A DNA stretch of 64,000 nt from Endozoicomonas sp965261315 (GTDB taxonomy: Bacteria > Pseudomonadota > Gammaproteobacteria > Pseudomonadales > Endozoicomonadaceae), in NCBI GenBank assembly GCA_965261315.1, contig CBDHDM010000052.1, positions 72,867 through 136,866 of the forward strand, read 5' to 3'. The notes under the pieces were generated by a model, which worked only from the letters and a program-made list of their open reading frames with translations, did not search any database and had not been told where the DNA came from. Numbering within the stretch: position 1 is the stretch's first letter; each line of letters opens with the position of its first letter. Of the stretch, positions 19,963 through 27,421 are shown piece after piece. Position numbers and translations under genes: made by a program.

Positions 19963-20252
19963 GCTAACTTAACTACTGAGTCGAGTAGCTCGTGTTTGAT
20001 AGTTAAGTGTTTTTTCAAGAAAGCAACATCAAACTGACTTTTTCTAACTAACCCCCCAAAGGCCTCGTCAATAAAACTAGCCCCATAACGATTATAGCCA
20101 GAAAGGTCTACAACTACGTCTTTACCGTCGCGCAGGGGTTTATTCAACCACTCCTCGCGAAACTCTTCACCGCTACGCCCTTGAGCGTCAGCCTTGTAGC
20201 GCCCAAATGGTCTAGGGCTAAATTGTTTAACTACATTGATCACGATGGTCAT
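19935..20252 (-). CDS. STAS-like DUF4325 protein
   Basis: The 105 residues match the STAS-like DUF4325 family: FSPRPFGRYKADAQGRSGEEFREE, then VVVDLSGYNRYGASFIDEAF and the GLVRK segment. STAS domains commonly act as phosphorylatable or binding switches controlled by histidine-kinase-type ATPases, as in the SpoIIAA/SpoIIAB pair. The gene overlaps the ATPase gene before it by 26 bases and the membrane protein gene after it by 28 bases. This pairing of DUF4325 with an ATPase of the GHKL fold is a known recurring arrangement, but its job is not established. Confidence 0.75.
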   Translation of the reverse strand: MTIVINVVKQFSPRPFGRYKADAQGRSGEEFREEWLNKPLRDGKDVVVDLSGYNRYGASFIDEAFGGLVRKSQFDVAFLKKHLTIKHELLDSVVKLAWDRIKAAG

Positions 20253-21306
20253 CTCTTAGCCTGATATTCCATTGCACTATTGTGCCATTTATGGAACTAC
20301 GTGAGTCACTCGCGTAGTTTACCTTAGCTTTAGTTCGACCGTAAATTCCTTTGTTTGAGAAGATATATAGGCTTTCATCTCTACCCTCCTCGATAAGCCC
20401 GAGAATCGTGGGACCCCCTAAACCTCTTTCTGGCCGCTTGGTTGAACTTTCTCCCTTGATCATGGATACCCGTATCCACTTAGAATCTCTTGAACCACTA
20501 CCAAGTAATTTTTTAAGTGTGTTGGGACTATTGCTCATTTTATCTTTAAACCAGGACTGTTCAGGTAGCGTTTCTGGAATACCAACTCCACGATCTAAAA
20601 TCGCTAAGTAAAGGTCTGAATCTATGACTTCACAGATCATCCACCATCGCATATCAACGTATTTACCTTCTTTATGGTGTGAAGGATAAGCGTGGTGCAA
20701 CACATTCATTACGGCCTCGGATATCGCCCCCCCAAACCTCTGCTCTTCTTCTGGCGCGAAGCCTCCTTTGATGACTTCTTTATCGATGAAGTCTAACACG
20801 TCTTCCCAACGTCCATTGCTTAGTTCTGAGCAATTTGCCGAAACGATTGGAAGAGAATCGTTAGATTTATGTACAACGCCATAGACCAGGGAATGTATAC
20901 CTGATCTTTGTACAATCTTTCTAATATTCTCTGCATTTCTTGGTATTCTTAATCTGACCGAAGTTCTACTGGGATCGTCTTTTACTTCTTCGATTACAGA
21001 ATAAAGTAGTAGAGATGCATGAGCAGTGATTACATCAGTCTTAGAGAAATCAATTAGTACCGGTTTGCTTGAAGAAAGCGATAGTACTTCTTCAAGAAAC
21101 AAACAGGTTTTCCTGTGATCTTTTGCATGGAATAAGGACAGCAATCGAGGTGCAGAAACAGTATGAAATAATCCATTTCTACCTTTCTTCGTATCTGGCC
21201 TTTTGCGTTTTTTTAAGGATATTTTCCAATTAGCTCTACCCCGCTTAACCTGCAAAAAATAGGAACTATATAACCGATGTCCTTTTGGATACTTCTTTCG
21301 AACCAT
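20227..21306 (-). CDS. STAS-like plus histidine-kinase-type ATPase protein
   Basis: The N-terminal basic stretch (residues 1-45) precedes a STAS-like segment (about 82-145: PVLIDFSKTDVITAHASLLL). The C-terminal half is a GHKL ATPase: N box EAVMNVLHHAY (197-207), G1 box DRGVGIP (238-244) and G2 box RGLGGPTIL (294-302). There is no histidine phospho-acceptor domain, so it resembles anti-sigma-factor kinases (SpoIIAB/RsbW type) more than two-component sensors. It heads a tightly overlapping three-gene operon inside the prophage. I infer a partner-switching module that senses something during infection or lysogeny; defence or control of phage genes are both possible. Confidence 0.75.
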   Translation of the reverse strand: MVRKKYPKGHRLYSSYFLQVKRGRANWKISLKKRKRPDTKKGRNGLFHTVSAPRLLSLFHAKDHRKTCLFLEEVLSLSSSKPVLIDFSKTDVITAHASLLLYSVIEEVKDDPSRTSVRLRIPRNAENIRKIVQRSGIHSLVYGVVHKSNDSLPIVSANCSELSNGRWEDVLDFIDKEVIKGGFAPEEEQRFGGAISEAVMNVLHHAYPSHHKEGKYVDMRWWMICEVIDSDLYLAILDRGVGIPETLPEQSWFKDKMSNSPNTLKKLLGSGSRDSKWIRVSMIKGESSTKRPERGLGGPTILGLIEEGRDESLYIFSNKGIYGRTKAKVNYASDSRSSINGTIVQWNIRLRDDHRDQCS

Positions 21307-21373
21307 GAATGTCTATACCGAGAAACATAAAACTCTAAGTCGGACATAATAACAGCCATCAATAAATAATTCT

Positions 21374-22291
21374 TCATGGAACTTTACTAGCCACTGGCCG
21401 TAAACTCCCACGATCTAATCCATCACATATTTCATAAACCCACTTCATCCAGTGCCGGTAATCCCTTTCAAAATGGCTACTCGGCACCCCAAACCGCTCA
21501 CAAACCACCTTCCGACTCATCAACGGCTTCTGAATCCCTGTCACCACCTGATATCGATAGTTATACACAGACGCACGACACACATCCCGAACATGCAACA
21601 GCGTCTTCTTTCTGATTTTCTCAGGGGCCCGTTCCGCTATTTGAGTATCCAGCCAGTTCCAGAAGGGGGCGCAGTGATCAGGCTGGCGAAGGCTACGTTC
21701 AAGCCGGTCAGCTTGTGTTTCCAGTATGGCCGCCCTAGTCATCAGCTCATCAGTATCAATGGCTTTCAGTTCTGCCCGTCGTTCTTCGGTTTTGCATCGG
21801 TCGATACGGGCAGGTAAACCCGCAGCCTGATCAGAGAGTGAATCAGCCTCGGCACGGTAATCTCTTACCCTGGTCTGTGCTTCCACCCGCTTAAACCAGC
21901 CCTGATTGGTATCCCCAAACGGGGAATAGCACCAGTAGCACCAGGTTTTCAAATGAACCGGTAGTTTTTCCACAACCGCAATGACCTTGGCTGCATCTTT
22001 GCTATCCCAGATCGACCGGTCTGCATCCACCTTGCTGAAACGGTCACCGTGTGCGAAAGAGACTGGAGCCCAGCCTTCCAGCTTGGCCAGTAGCTCGGAC
22101 TTCTGTCGTTTTTGTGTCGGTGTCAGCCGACCATCCTCTGGCAGTCGGTCTAACTGCCGGCGCATTTTTGAGAACTCCCCCAACACATCCAGCTCTGAAA
22201 CTGCAGCAGTCAGGTTCACTTCAAACCCTTTACTTCTCATATGAATGGCGTAGGCGTCGTGTATCGCCTGCCTGGCTGAATAAAATTTCAT
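21374..22291 (-). CDS. Phage protein, possible late regulator
   Basis: The 305-residue protein is not confidently assigned. It starts MKFYSARQAIHDAYAIHMRS and has a middle segment LKTWCYWCYSPFGDTNQGWF, a coiled-coil-like central part (about 130-200), and a C-terminus with YNYRYQVVTGIQKPLMSRK and a possible helix-turn-helix (VVCERFGVPSSHFERDYRHW). Its place after the replication and nuclease genes and before cargo and lysis genes is where lambdoid phages keep their late antiterminator (Q). The HTH-like end fits DNA binding. This is context-based inference. Confidence 0.45.
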   Translation of the reverse strand: MKFYSARQAIHDAYAIHMRSKGFEVNLTAAVSELDVLGEFSKMRRQLDRLPEDGRLTPTQKRQKSELLAKLEGWAPVSFAHGDRFSKVDADRSIWDSKDAAKVIAVVEKLPVHLKTWCYWCYSPFGDTNQGWFKRVEAQTRVRDYRAEADSLSDQAAGLPARIDRCKTEERRAELKAIDTDELMTRAAILETQADRLERSLRQPDHCAPFWNWLDTQIAERAPEKIRKKTLLHVRDVCRASVYNYRYQVVTGIQKPLMSRKVVCERFGVPSSHFERDYRHWMKWVYEICDGLDRGSLRPVASKVP

Positions 22292-22310
22292 GGCCCAACT
22301 TCCCCCCCTG

Positions 22311-22601
22311 TTACCGGCCCCGTTCGTACCGATCTAATTGTTTTTGTAATTCGACCTGGTACCGCTGCATCTCGTGGATCCGCAGCTTCTGTTCTTCAAA
22401 CCGCATCAGCAACTGGCGAATAACGTCCCGCTCTGGCAATGCTTCCCCTGTATCCGCATCCACCAGCCCTAAACCGTTACAGGTAGCGCAGTCCGCGAGG
22501 CTGCCAAACATACCCACCACAGAACCGTTGTTGCAGTCAGCGTAAGGGCACTTTTGCAGCATGCGTTTCTTGAATGACTGTCTGTGGCTGACTCTGCTCA
22601 A
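22311..22601 (-). CDS. Small phage zinc-finger protein
   Basis: The 96-residue protein has CPYADC and, 14 residues later, CATCNGLG, a two-pair cysteine zinc site with DnaJ-like CxxCxGxG spacing. The rest is a charged helix (MRFEEQKLRIHEMQRYQVEL). The start overlaps the VRR-NUC stop by 4 bases (ATGA), so the two genes are probably translationally coupled. Small zinc-finger proteins of this shape lie near nuclease and late-regulator genes in many temperate phages; the exact role is unknown. Confidence 0.6.
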   Translation of the reverse strand: MSRVSHRQSFKKRMLQKCPYADCNNGSVVGMFGSLADCATCNGLGLVDADTGEALPERDVIRQLLMRFEEQKLRIHEMQRYQVELQKQLDRYERGR

Positions 22602-22969
22602 TGGGGCACCTCATCAGCCATCATGTAATCATCAATGGCTTTTTTGGCTTCCTCGACACCACGACAAACCACGGCCAGGTATCCCGCCTTGCTCAAGCGT
22701 TCCAGCCACTGCTTTTGCTCAACACTGACCGATGCTGAATGAGGCCTTGCCGTCTTGAACTCTATAAACAGCCCGTGCCAGTGTCCTTTGGGAATGGCAA
22801 AGATAATGTCAGGCACACCCGCCTTAACCCCTTCACGCTTCAGCTTTGCCCCGGTTGCACGGTTTCTCTGGCCACCGTTGGGCACATGGAATGTACGTAG
22901 ATAAACGTCAGGGTAAGTAAACCGCAGCCACTGAAAGAACAGGCTCTGTTGTACTCCTTCCCGATCCAC
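22598..22969 (-). CDS. VRR-NUC domain nuclease
   Basis: The 123-residue protein is a stand-alone VRR-NUC domain of the PD-(D/E)XK superfamily. It shows the GVKAGVPDIIFAIPKG segment with the catalytic Asp and the FIEFKTARP motif with the E-x-K pair, then EQKQWLERLSKAGYLAVV. Phage members act as structure-specific nucleases, probably resolving branched DNA. The first usable codon is a GTG at 22969, since the same frame has a stop shortly upstream and no ATG. It lies just after the HTH gene and overlaps the zinc-finger gene. Confidence 0.85.
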   Translation of the reverse strand: MDREGVQQSLFFQWLRFTYPDVYLRTFHVPNGGQRNRATGAKLKREGVKAGVPDIIFAIPKGHWHGLFIEFKTARPHSASVSVEQKQWLERLSKAGYLAVVCRGVEEAKKAIDDYMMADEVPH

Positions 22970-23005
22970 CTTTGGTTTTTTACCGGGCTTTTCTGTGCTG
23001 GTACC

Positions 23006-23398
23006 TTAACTGGCATGCTCGCCCCCTCCGTTGTGGTTATTAGCACCACCAGCCAGGGCAACCGCTACCGCATCAATCCGGACTGCTTTCGTCCATGGAC
23101 GTATAAGAAACTGGTTAACCGGCTTGCTCAGCATCGCTTCAACCGGTGACAGGCTGTTATCACAGCGGAGGAAAAGCCCAATGGTGGAGGGTGCCAGCCC
23201 AACCCGTCGGGCAATGGCATTGGTGGATAATCCTTCACGCAGCAGGTAACACACTTCCGCTTTCACCGGTGCGGTTAATTTCACCCGGGGCCGCTGAATG
23301 CCAAGCTCCTTTTTGATACGGCTGACACTGTTCGGGGCAATGCCCACCGCATCGGCAATTTCACCACGACTCAACCCCTGCTGGTGGAGCTCCAGCAC
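23006..23398 (-). CDS. Helix-turn-helix protein, possibly truncated at the N-terminus
   Basis: Two helix-turn-helix units are visible: LSRGEIADAVGIAPNSVSRI and LSTNAIARRVGLAPSTIG, followed by a low-complexity tail. An ATG at 23434-23432 overlaps the stop of the replication P-like gene (ATGA) and is in the same frame, but a TAA stops it after seven codons (MREVKPA, then stop, then IRQQVLELHQQ). The original gene probably began there; the present protein would need an internal start (GTG or CTG near 23400). It is likely a transcription regulator of the phage. Confidence 0.6.
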   Translation of the reverse strand: MLELHQQGLSRGEIADAVGIAPNSVSRIKKELGIQRPRVKLTAPVKAEVCYLLREGLSTNAIARRVGLAPSTIGLFLRCDNSLSPVEAMLSKPVNQFLIRPWTKAVRIDAVAVALAGGANNHNGGGEHAS

Positions 23399-23430
23399 CT
23401 GCTGCCTGATTTAAGCCGGTTTTACTTCCC

Positions 23431-24195
23431 TCATCTCAGCACCCCCTTCATCCGTTTCAAATACTCAGCCCGTCCACCAGCCGGATTAATTCCCTTGTCT
23501 TTCATCTCGTTTTCCAGCTGCCGGGCCTGCTGTTCCAGTAACAGCTCCGTCAGGCTCTTGTTCTGAGGCTGGTGGTTTTCCAGCAGCATGGGCGCACCGT
23601 CCAGAGGGCGGTCTTCCATCACCTCCCGAACCAGGTACTGGTAATGGCGCTCAAACTGCTTTTTCAGGGTTCGACGACGGTGGTCATCCACACAGCTCAT
23701 GATGTCGAACCAGCCGGTTCGTTTACCGGCAACCCTTACTGCTTCATGGCTCCATGGGTGGCGGTCTACCTGGTGGCTGTTCTGCTCCGCTTCGGTCCGG
23801 GCGGTTTCTACGGCTGGCAAACCGTAGTCTTCCGGTTGTGGCTGACAGAGCGCGGCAATCAGGGGCACGTTTGGCCACTGGTAATCCTTTTCTCCGGTAA
23901 CGATCCGTTGTTTCAGCTTGCCAATACCGCGCTCCACATCGTCGGGTGTGAGGTTCATCACCTGGCCAGCCCATTCCATTTTCGACAGCCTCTCATCCTG
24001 ATCACTGGGAAACGTCGCCTTGTATTTTGAGCCATACACGGTTTTGATCCGGGCATAGAACAAGTTCACCGACTGACGCTGATGGTCATTCAACTGCTCA
24101 CCACGTAGCGTTGAGGTCGAAGTCTTCAGCGGTGAAGGGCTGGGTAACTGGCGACGGTTGATGCTGGCCTGAATTTTTTGAATAGCCGTTTCCAT
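23431..24195 (-). CDS. Phage replication protein P-like helicase loader
   Basis: The 254 residues resemble lambda P-type proteins, which load the host DnaB helicase at the phage origin. Visible features are VNLFYARIKTVYGSKYKATFP, KMEWAGQVMNLTPDDVERGI, and YQWPNVPLIAALCQP, the region with conserved PP/aromatic residues, plus a charged C-terminal helix ending LKRMKGVLR. Its start lies 98 bases inside the upstream DnaT-like gene, a long overlap, so a later start is possible although no good alternative Met precedes residue 74. The stop overlaps the ATG of the next gene. Confidence 0.7.
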   Translation of the reverse strand: METAIQKIQASINRRQLPSPSPLKTSTSTLRGEQLNDHQRQSVNLFYARIKTVYGSKYKATFPSDQDERLSKMEWAGQVMNLTPDDVERGIGKLKQRIVTGEKDYQWPNVPLIAALCQPQPEDYGLPAVETARTEAEQNSHQVDRHPWSHEAVRVAGKRTGWFDIMSCVDDHRRRTLKKQFERHYQYLVREVMEDRPLDGAPMLLENHQPQNKSLTELLLEQQARQLENEMKDKGINPAGGRAEYLKRMKGVLR

Positions 24196-24400
24196 GGTCT
24201 GCTCCGTTTCCCGTGTTGTTTTTGGTGTTATTGCCCAGCTCCCGCTTCAGGCTGGTCTGGATAAACTTCTGCTGCCAGAGTCGCTGGGTATTGGCCTCCC
24301 CCGGGCGAGACTCCATCCAGTAAGTGCGGAAATCCTCCAGCGCGTATTCAATACGCCCCCCCTGTTCCATATCCAGCGAGTGCAGATCCATGCCCAGCAT
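24098..24400 (-). CDS. DnaT-like phage replication protein, N-terminus replaced
   Basis: The 100-residue frame has the DnaT/primosome C-terminal pattern: YALEDFRTYWMESRPGE followed by QRLWQQKFIQTSLKRE, which binds single-stranded DNA during helicase loading. Family members usually have additional residues before this. Here the same frame runs upstream (QLLPVTLFTDQAF) to a TAA at 24440-24442, which is the stop of the RING-repeat gene in the same frame. The original N-terminus seems to have been lost when the repeat gene arrived. Whether the remaining piece is translated is unclear. Confidence 0.6.
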   Translation of the reverse strand: MLGMDLHSLDMEQGGRIEYALEDFRTYWMESRPGEANTQRLWQQKFIQTSLKRELGNNTKNNTGNGADHGNGYSKNSGQHQPSPVTQPFTAEDFDLNATW

Positions 24401-24439
24401 GAAGGCCTGGTCTGTAAAGAGTGTTACCGGCAGTAACTG

Positions 24440-26131
24440 TTACTGAATCTGGTACAATGCCCCATTTTCCTGCAGGCGGGGGTGACTGAGAAAACGGTCC
24501 ACATCCTCCATCCGGGGAAGCCCACACCCGCGCATCATGGCTGAAATGTGGCGGACAAGGGGCTGGTACAATGCCCCATTTTCCTGCAGGCGGGGGTGAC
24601 TGAGAAAACGGTCCACATCCTCCATCAGGGGAAACCCACGCCCGTGCATCATGGCTGAAATGTCGCGGACAAGGGGCTGGCACAATGCCCCATTTTCCTG
24701 CAGGCGGGGGTGACTGAGAAAACGGTCCACATTCTCCATCAGGGGAAACCCACGCCCGTGCATCATGGCTGAAATGTCGCGGACAAGGGGCTGGCACAAT
24801 GCCCCATTTTCCTGCAGGCGGGGGTGACTGAGAAAACGGTCCACATTCTCCATCAGGGGAAACCCACGCCCGTGCATCATGGCTGAAATGTCGCGGACAA
24901 GGGGCTGGCACAATGCCCCATTTTCCTGCAGGCGGGGGTGACTGAGAAAACGGTCCACATTTTCCATCCGGGGAAACCCACGCCCGTGCATCATGGCTGA
25001 AATGTCGCGGACAAGGGGCTGGCACAATGCCCCATTTTCCTGCAGGCGGGGGTGACTGAGAAAACGGTCCACATTCTCCATCCGGGGAAACCAACGCCCG
25101 TGCATCATGGCTGAAATGTCGCGGACAAGGGGCTGGCACAATGCCCCATTTTCCTGCAGGCGGGGGTGACTGAGAAAACGGTCCACATCCTCCATCCGGG
25201 GAAACCCACGCCCGTGCATCATGGCTGAAATGTCGCGGACAAGGGGCTGGCACAATGCCCCATTTTCCTGCAGGCGGGGGTGACTGAGAAAACGGTCCAC
25301 ATCCTCCATCCGGGGAAGCCCACGCCCGTGCATCATGGCTGAAATGTCGCGGACAAGGGGCTGGTACAATGCCCCATTTTCCTGCAGGCGGGGGTGACTG
25401 AGAAAACGGTCCACATCCTCCATCCGGGGAAACCAACGCCCGTGCATCATGGCTGAAATGTCGCGGACAAGGGGCTGGCACAATGCCCCATTTTCCTGCA
25501 GGCGGGGGTGACTGAGAAAACGGTCCACATCCTCCATCCGGGGAAACCCACGCCCGTGCATCATGGCTGAAATGTCGCGGACAAGGGGCTGGCACAATGC
25601 CCCATTTTCCTGCAGGCGGGGGTGACTGAGAAAACGGTCCACATCCTCCATCCGGGGAAGCCCACGCCCGTGCATCATGGCTGAAATGTCGCGGACAAGG
25701 GGCTGGCACAATGCCCCATTTTCCTGCAGGCGGGGGTGACTGAGAAAACGGTCCACATCCTCCATCCGGGGAAGCCTACGCCCGTGCTGGCGGGCATGGG
25801 GCTGGTTCAATGCCCCATTTTCCTGCTGGGATTGGTTCCGAAGTGCTATCTGACGGTTGGGCCTACTTCCATAAGGGGTAAATCTCTGGGGGGCAGGGGT
25901 TGGTTGAGGGTCCCTTTCTTTAAGGACTGTTCTACATAGAGGACAGTTATTTTTATTTATTAGCCAATTATCTAGACAGGTTTTGTGAAAGCCATGGTTA
26001 CATTCTGTAATCTTTACTTCTTTTCCTCCAAAAGAAGCAAGACAAATACTGCAATCATCATATTCCTCAGAATTAAGAGAAGGTTGTAGATTGTTATTGT
26101 GTCCAGTGGGAGTTGTTACATGCATGGTCAT
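24440..26131 (-). CDS. RING-H2 finger protein with 38-residue tandem repeats, effector candidate
   Basis: The 563-residue protein has a RING-H2 finger at residues 27-66 with ligands C27, C30, C44, H46, H49, C52, C63 and C66 (CSIC, CNHGFH, C, CPLC). This is the fold of eukaryotic E3 ubiquitin ligases, which recruit E2 enzymes. After a proline-rich linker (75-95), residues 120-563 are eleven full and one partial copy of a 38-residue unit built on MEDVDRFLSHPRLQENGAL and QPLVRDISAMMHGR. A broken half-unit lies at 100-119. Units are almost identical, so the array is young. Bacteria lack ubiquitin, so export to a eukaryotic host is the likely use. A CTAAAA repeat lies directly upstream of the start. 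Confidence 0.85.
   Translation of the reverse strand: MTMHVTTPTGHNNNLQPSLNSEEYDDCSICLASFGGKEVKITECNHGFHKTCLDNWLINKNNCPLCRTVLKERDPQPTPAPQRFTPYGSRPNRQIALRNQSQQENGALNQPHARQHGRRLPRMEDVDRFLSHPRLQENGALCQPLVRDISAMMHGRGLPRMEDVDRFLSHPRLQENGALCQPLVRDISAMMHGRGFPRMEDVDRFLSHPRLQENGALCQPLVRDISAMMHGRWFPRMEDVDRFLSHPRLQENGALYQPLVRDISAMMHGRGLPRMEDVDRFLSHPRLQENGALCQPLVRDISAMMHGRGFPRMEDVDRFLSHPRLQENGALCQPLVRDISAMMHGRWFPRMENVDRFLSHPRLQENGALCQPLVRDISAMMHGRGFPRMENVDRFLSHPRLQENGALCQPLVRDISAMMHGRGFPLMENVDRFLSHPRLQENGALCQPLVRDISAMMHGRGFPLMENVDRFLSHPRLQENGALCQPLVRDISAMMHGRGFPLMEDVDRFLSHPRLQENGALYQPLVRHISAMMRGCGLPRMEDVDRFLSHPRLQENGALYQIQ
24441..25774 (-). repeat. 114-bp tandem repeat array, 11.7 copies
   Basis: Each unit is 114 bp, exactly 38 codons, and includes GGTGACTGAGAAAACGGTCC on the plus strand (for example at 24481 and 24595). 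Copies differ by a few bases that create variants such as GRG/GRW, LPR/FPR/FPL and MED/MEN. The pattern of shared variants in neighbouring units points to expansion by duplication of blocks. Confidence 0.95.
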
Positions 26132-26135
26132 AGCC

Positions 26136-26164
26136 TTTAGTTTTAGTTTTAGTTTTAGTTTTAG
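26136..26164 (-). repeat. CTAAAA microsatellite upstream of the RING-repeat gene
   Basis: Five head-to-tail copies of the hexamer (TTTTAG on the plus strand, the first lacking one T) lie 5 to 33 bases upstream of the ATG at 26131. They occupy the ribosome-binding and leader region, so changes in copy number would alter spacing to upstream signals. Confidence 0.85.
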
Positions 26165-26165
26165 T

Positions 26166-26452
26166 GTTATTCTGATCTGTATAGTTCCCTGTGTTATTTA
26201 TTTATTGGTTGGTTGTTACAATCAACCCTGATAACTTTCGCGATATAATGAAAATCGTGCTAGCTAGCCAGTCTACTCGTACTACATTTCTGCGAAATTC
26301 CGTACGAGGCTTGGCAAAGGGGCTCCGCCCCCTTTGAACCCCCAAAAGCTAAAAGCCAGCAGCCCGGGGGCTGCTAATATCGACAGCCTGGCTTTGCCAG
26401 TCTTTACGACATCAAGGCTGCCGCCTGCAGGTGTAAGCGCCTGTCACCGGAC
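26166..26452 (+). other. Putative plasmid oriT region
   Basis: This stretch between the RING-repeat gene and mobC has no gene. It contains hairpins (AAAGGGGCTCCGCCCCCTTT at about 26317-26336; AGCAGCCCGGGGGCTGCT at about 26360-26377) and a CGAAATTCCGTACGAGGC segment. A GC-rich hairpin of this kind just upstream of mobC is the usual layout of an origin of transfer in small mobilisable plasmids. The nick site cannot be fixed by reading alone. Confidence 0.45.
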
Positions 26453-26935
26453 ATGAAGTCCGGCGGTCGTGACATGATACGGAGATCATATACCCGACAA
26501 AAAAGAAGCCACATCCGCACGAACAGAAGTACTCACTGTTCGCGCGTCTTCAGAAGAAAAAAACGCTGGCTTGCAGCTGCTGAAAAGCGAAAGCTGAACA
26601 CGTCGAATTATTTGCGATTTTTGGCAAATACTGATCGTGATGATAAAGCTGACAGTGTTGCTATTGCTGAGCTATCTAACCGACCCTCACCCCGTAAAAA
26701 GCCGATTCGTCGCGATGCTGAACGCATTGATCCGCGCTTAATAAGCGCTATCAATGTTGTTGGCGGCAACATTAATCAAATCGCTAAAGCCATTAATAGC
26801 GGGCACTCCATATCTTCTCTCGAAGTGCTTCACACGCTGACACAAATGAGTCGCGCCCTCGATCGCATTGCAGATGCAGCAGAACTGCTGACTGACAACG
26901 CTCGACAGAATGAAAAGAAGGAAGCGCCGGAATGA
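26453..26935 (+). pseudogene. mobC: MobC-like mobilisation accessory protein, frameshifted
   Basis: The C-terminal part has the MobC features: WLAAAEKRKLNTSNYLRFLA, then RLISAINVVGGNINQIAKAIN and a helical end. The expected N-terminus (RTEVLTVRASSEEK) lies in another frame at about 26515-26560, and the two join at an A run near 26557-26563, so a one-base change has broken the gene. No start codon is visible for the N-terminal frame. MobC normally helps the relaxase open oriT. Its stop overlaps the relaxase start (ATGA). Confidence 0.65.
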
Positions 26936-27421
26936 TGAATAAATTTTTTCGGCACAGAACCGGGAGCGGCGCTCGGGCTATCAATTACCTTCTTCAGACT
27001 AATGATCACAAGGGTGAGGCCAGAGCTGGCATCAGAGTTATGCGCGGGGATCCGGAGCGTGTCGCAAAACTGGTTGATAGCCTTGAGTTTGTCCATCGAT
27101 ACACGTCAGGTGTTATCGCTTTTCACCCCGATGATGAGCCAACAGAAGAGCAAGTTGCTGAAGTCCTGACAGAGTTCGAGCGCCTTGCTTTCGCTGGCTT
27201 TGAGCGTGATCAGTACGCCTTTACAGTGATCGAGCATGTTGATGGTGACGGTTCGAAGCATTACCACACGTTCTGTGCCCGGGTTGAGCTCAGAACAGGA
27301 AAGTCGCTTAACGTAGCGCCACCTGGCTGGCAGAAAACTTACGACCACTTAGTTGATCACTTCAATGCAAAAAACGGCTGGCAGCACCCAGGCGATCCGA
27401 AAAACGCCAGAGGTGTTCAGT
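26932..27421 (+). pseudogene. Plasmid relaxase, truncated by an IS
   Basis: The N-terminal 163 residues match a mobilisation relaxase: FFRHRTGSGARAINYLL at the start, and the metal-binding HYHTFCARVELRTGKSLN segment (H-x-H motif) near residues 105-122. Such enzymes nick oriT and carry the strand during transfer. The frame passes into the left repeat of the IS4-like element at 27422, so the rest of the protein is lost. No target duplication can be checked because the other IS end is missing. Confidence 0.75.

Noticed and set aside
22051..22545. Plus-strand frame opposite phage genes
   Set aside because: Low-complexity Arg/Ser-rich reading of the antisense strand; the minus-strand phage genes explain the region.
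24348..25709. 453-residue frame of CPRHFSHDARAW-type repeats as a separate gene
   Set aside because: It is open only because the repeat unit is a multiple of three; the RING frame has a recognised domain and a proper start, so I kept only that as a gene.
24440..25774. CRISPR array
   Set aside because: The units are 114-bp direct tandem copies without variable spacers and lie in a coding frame.
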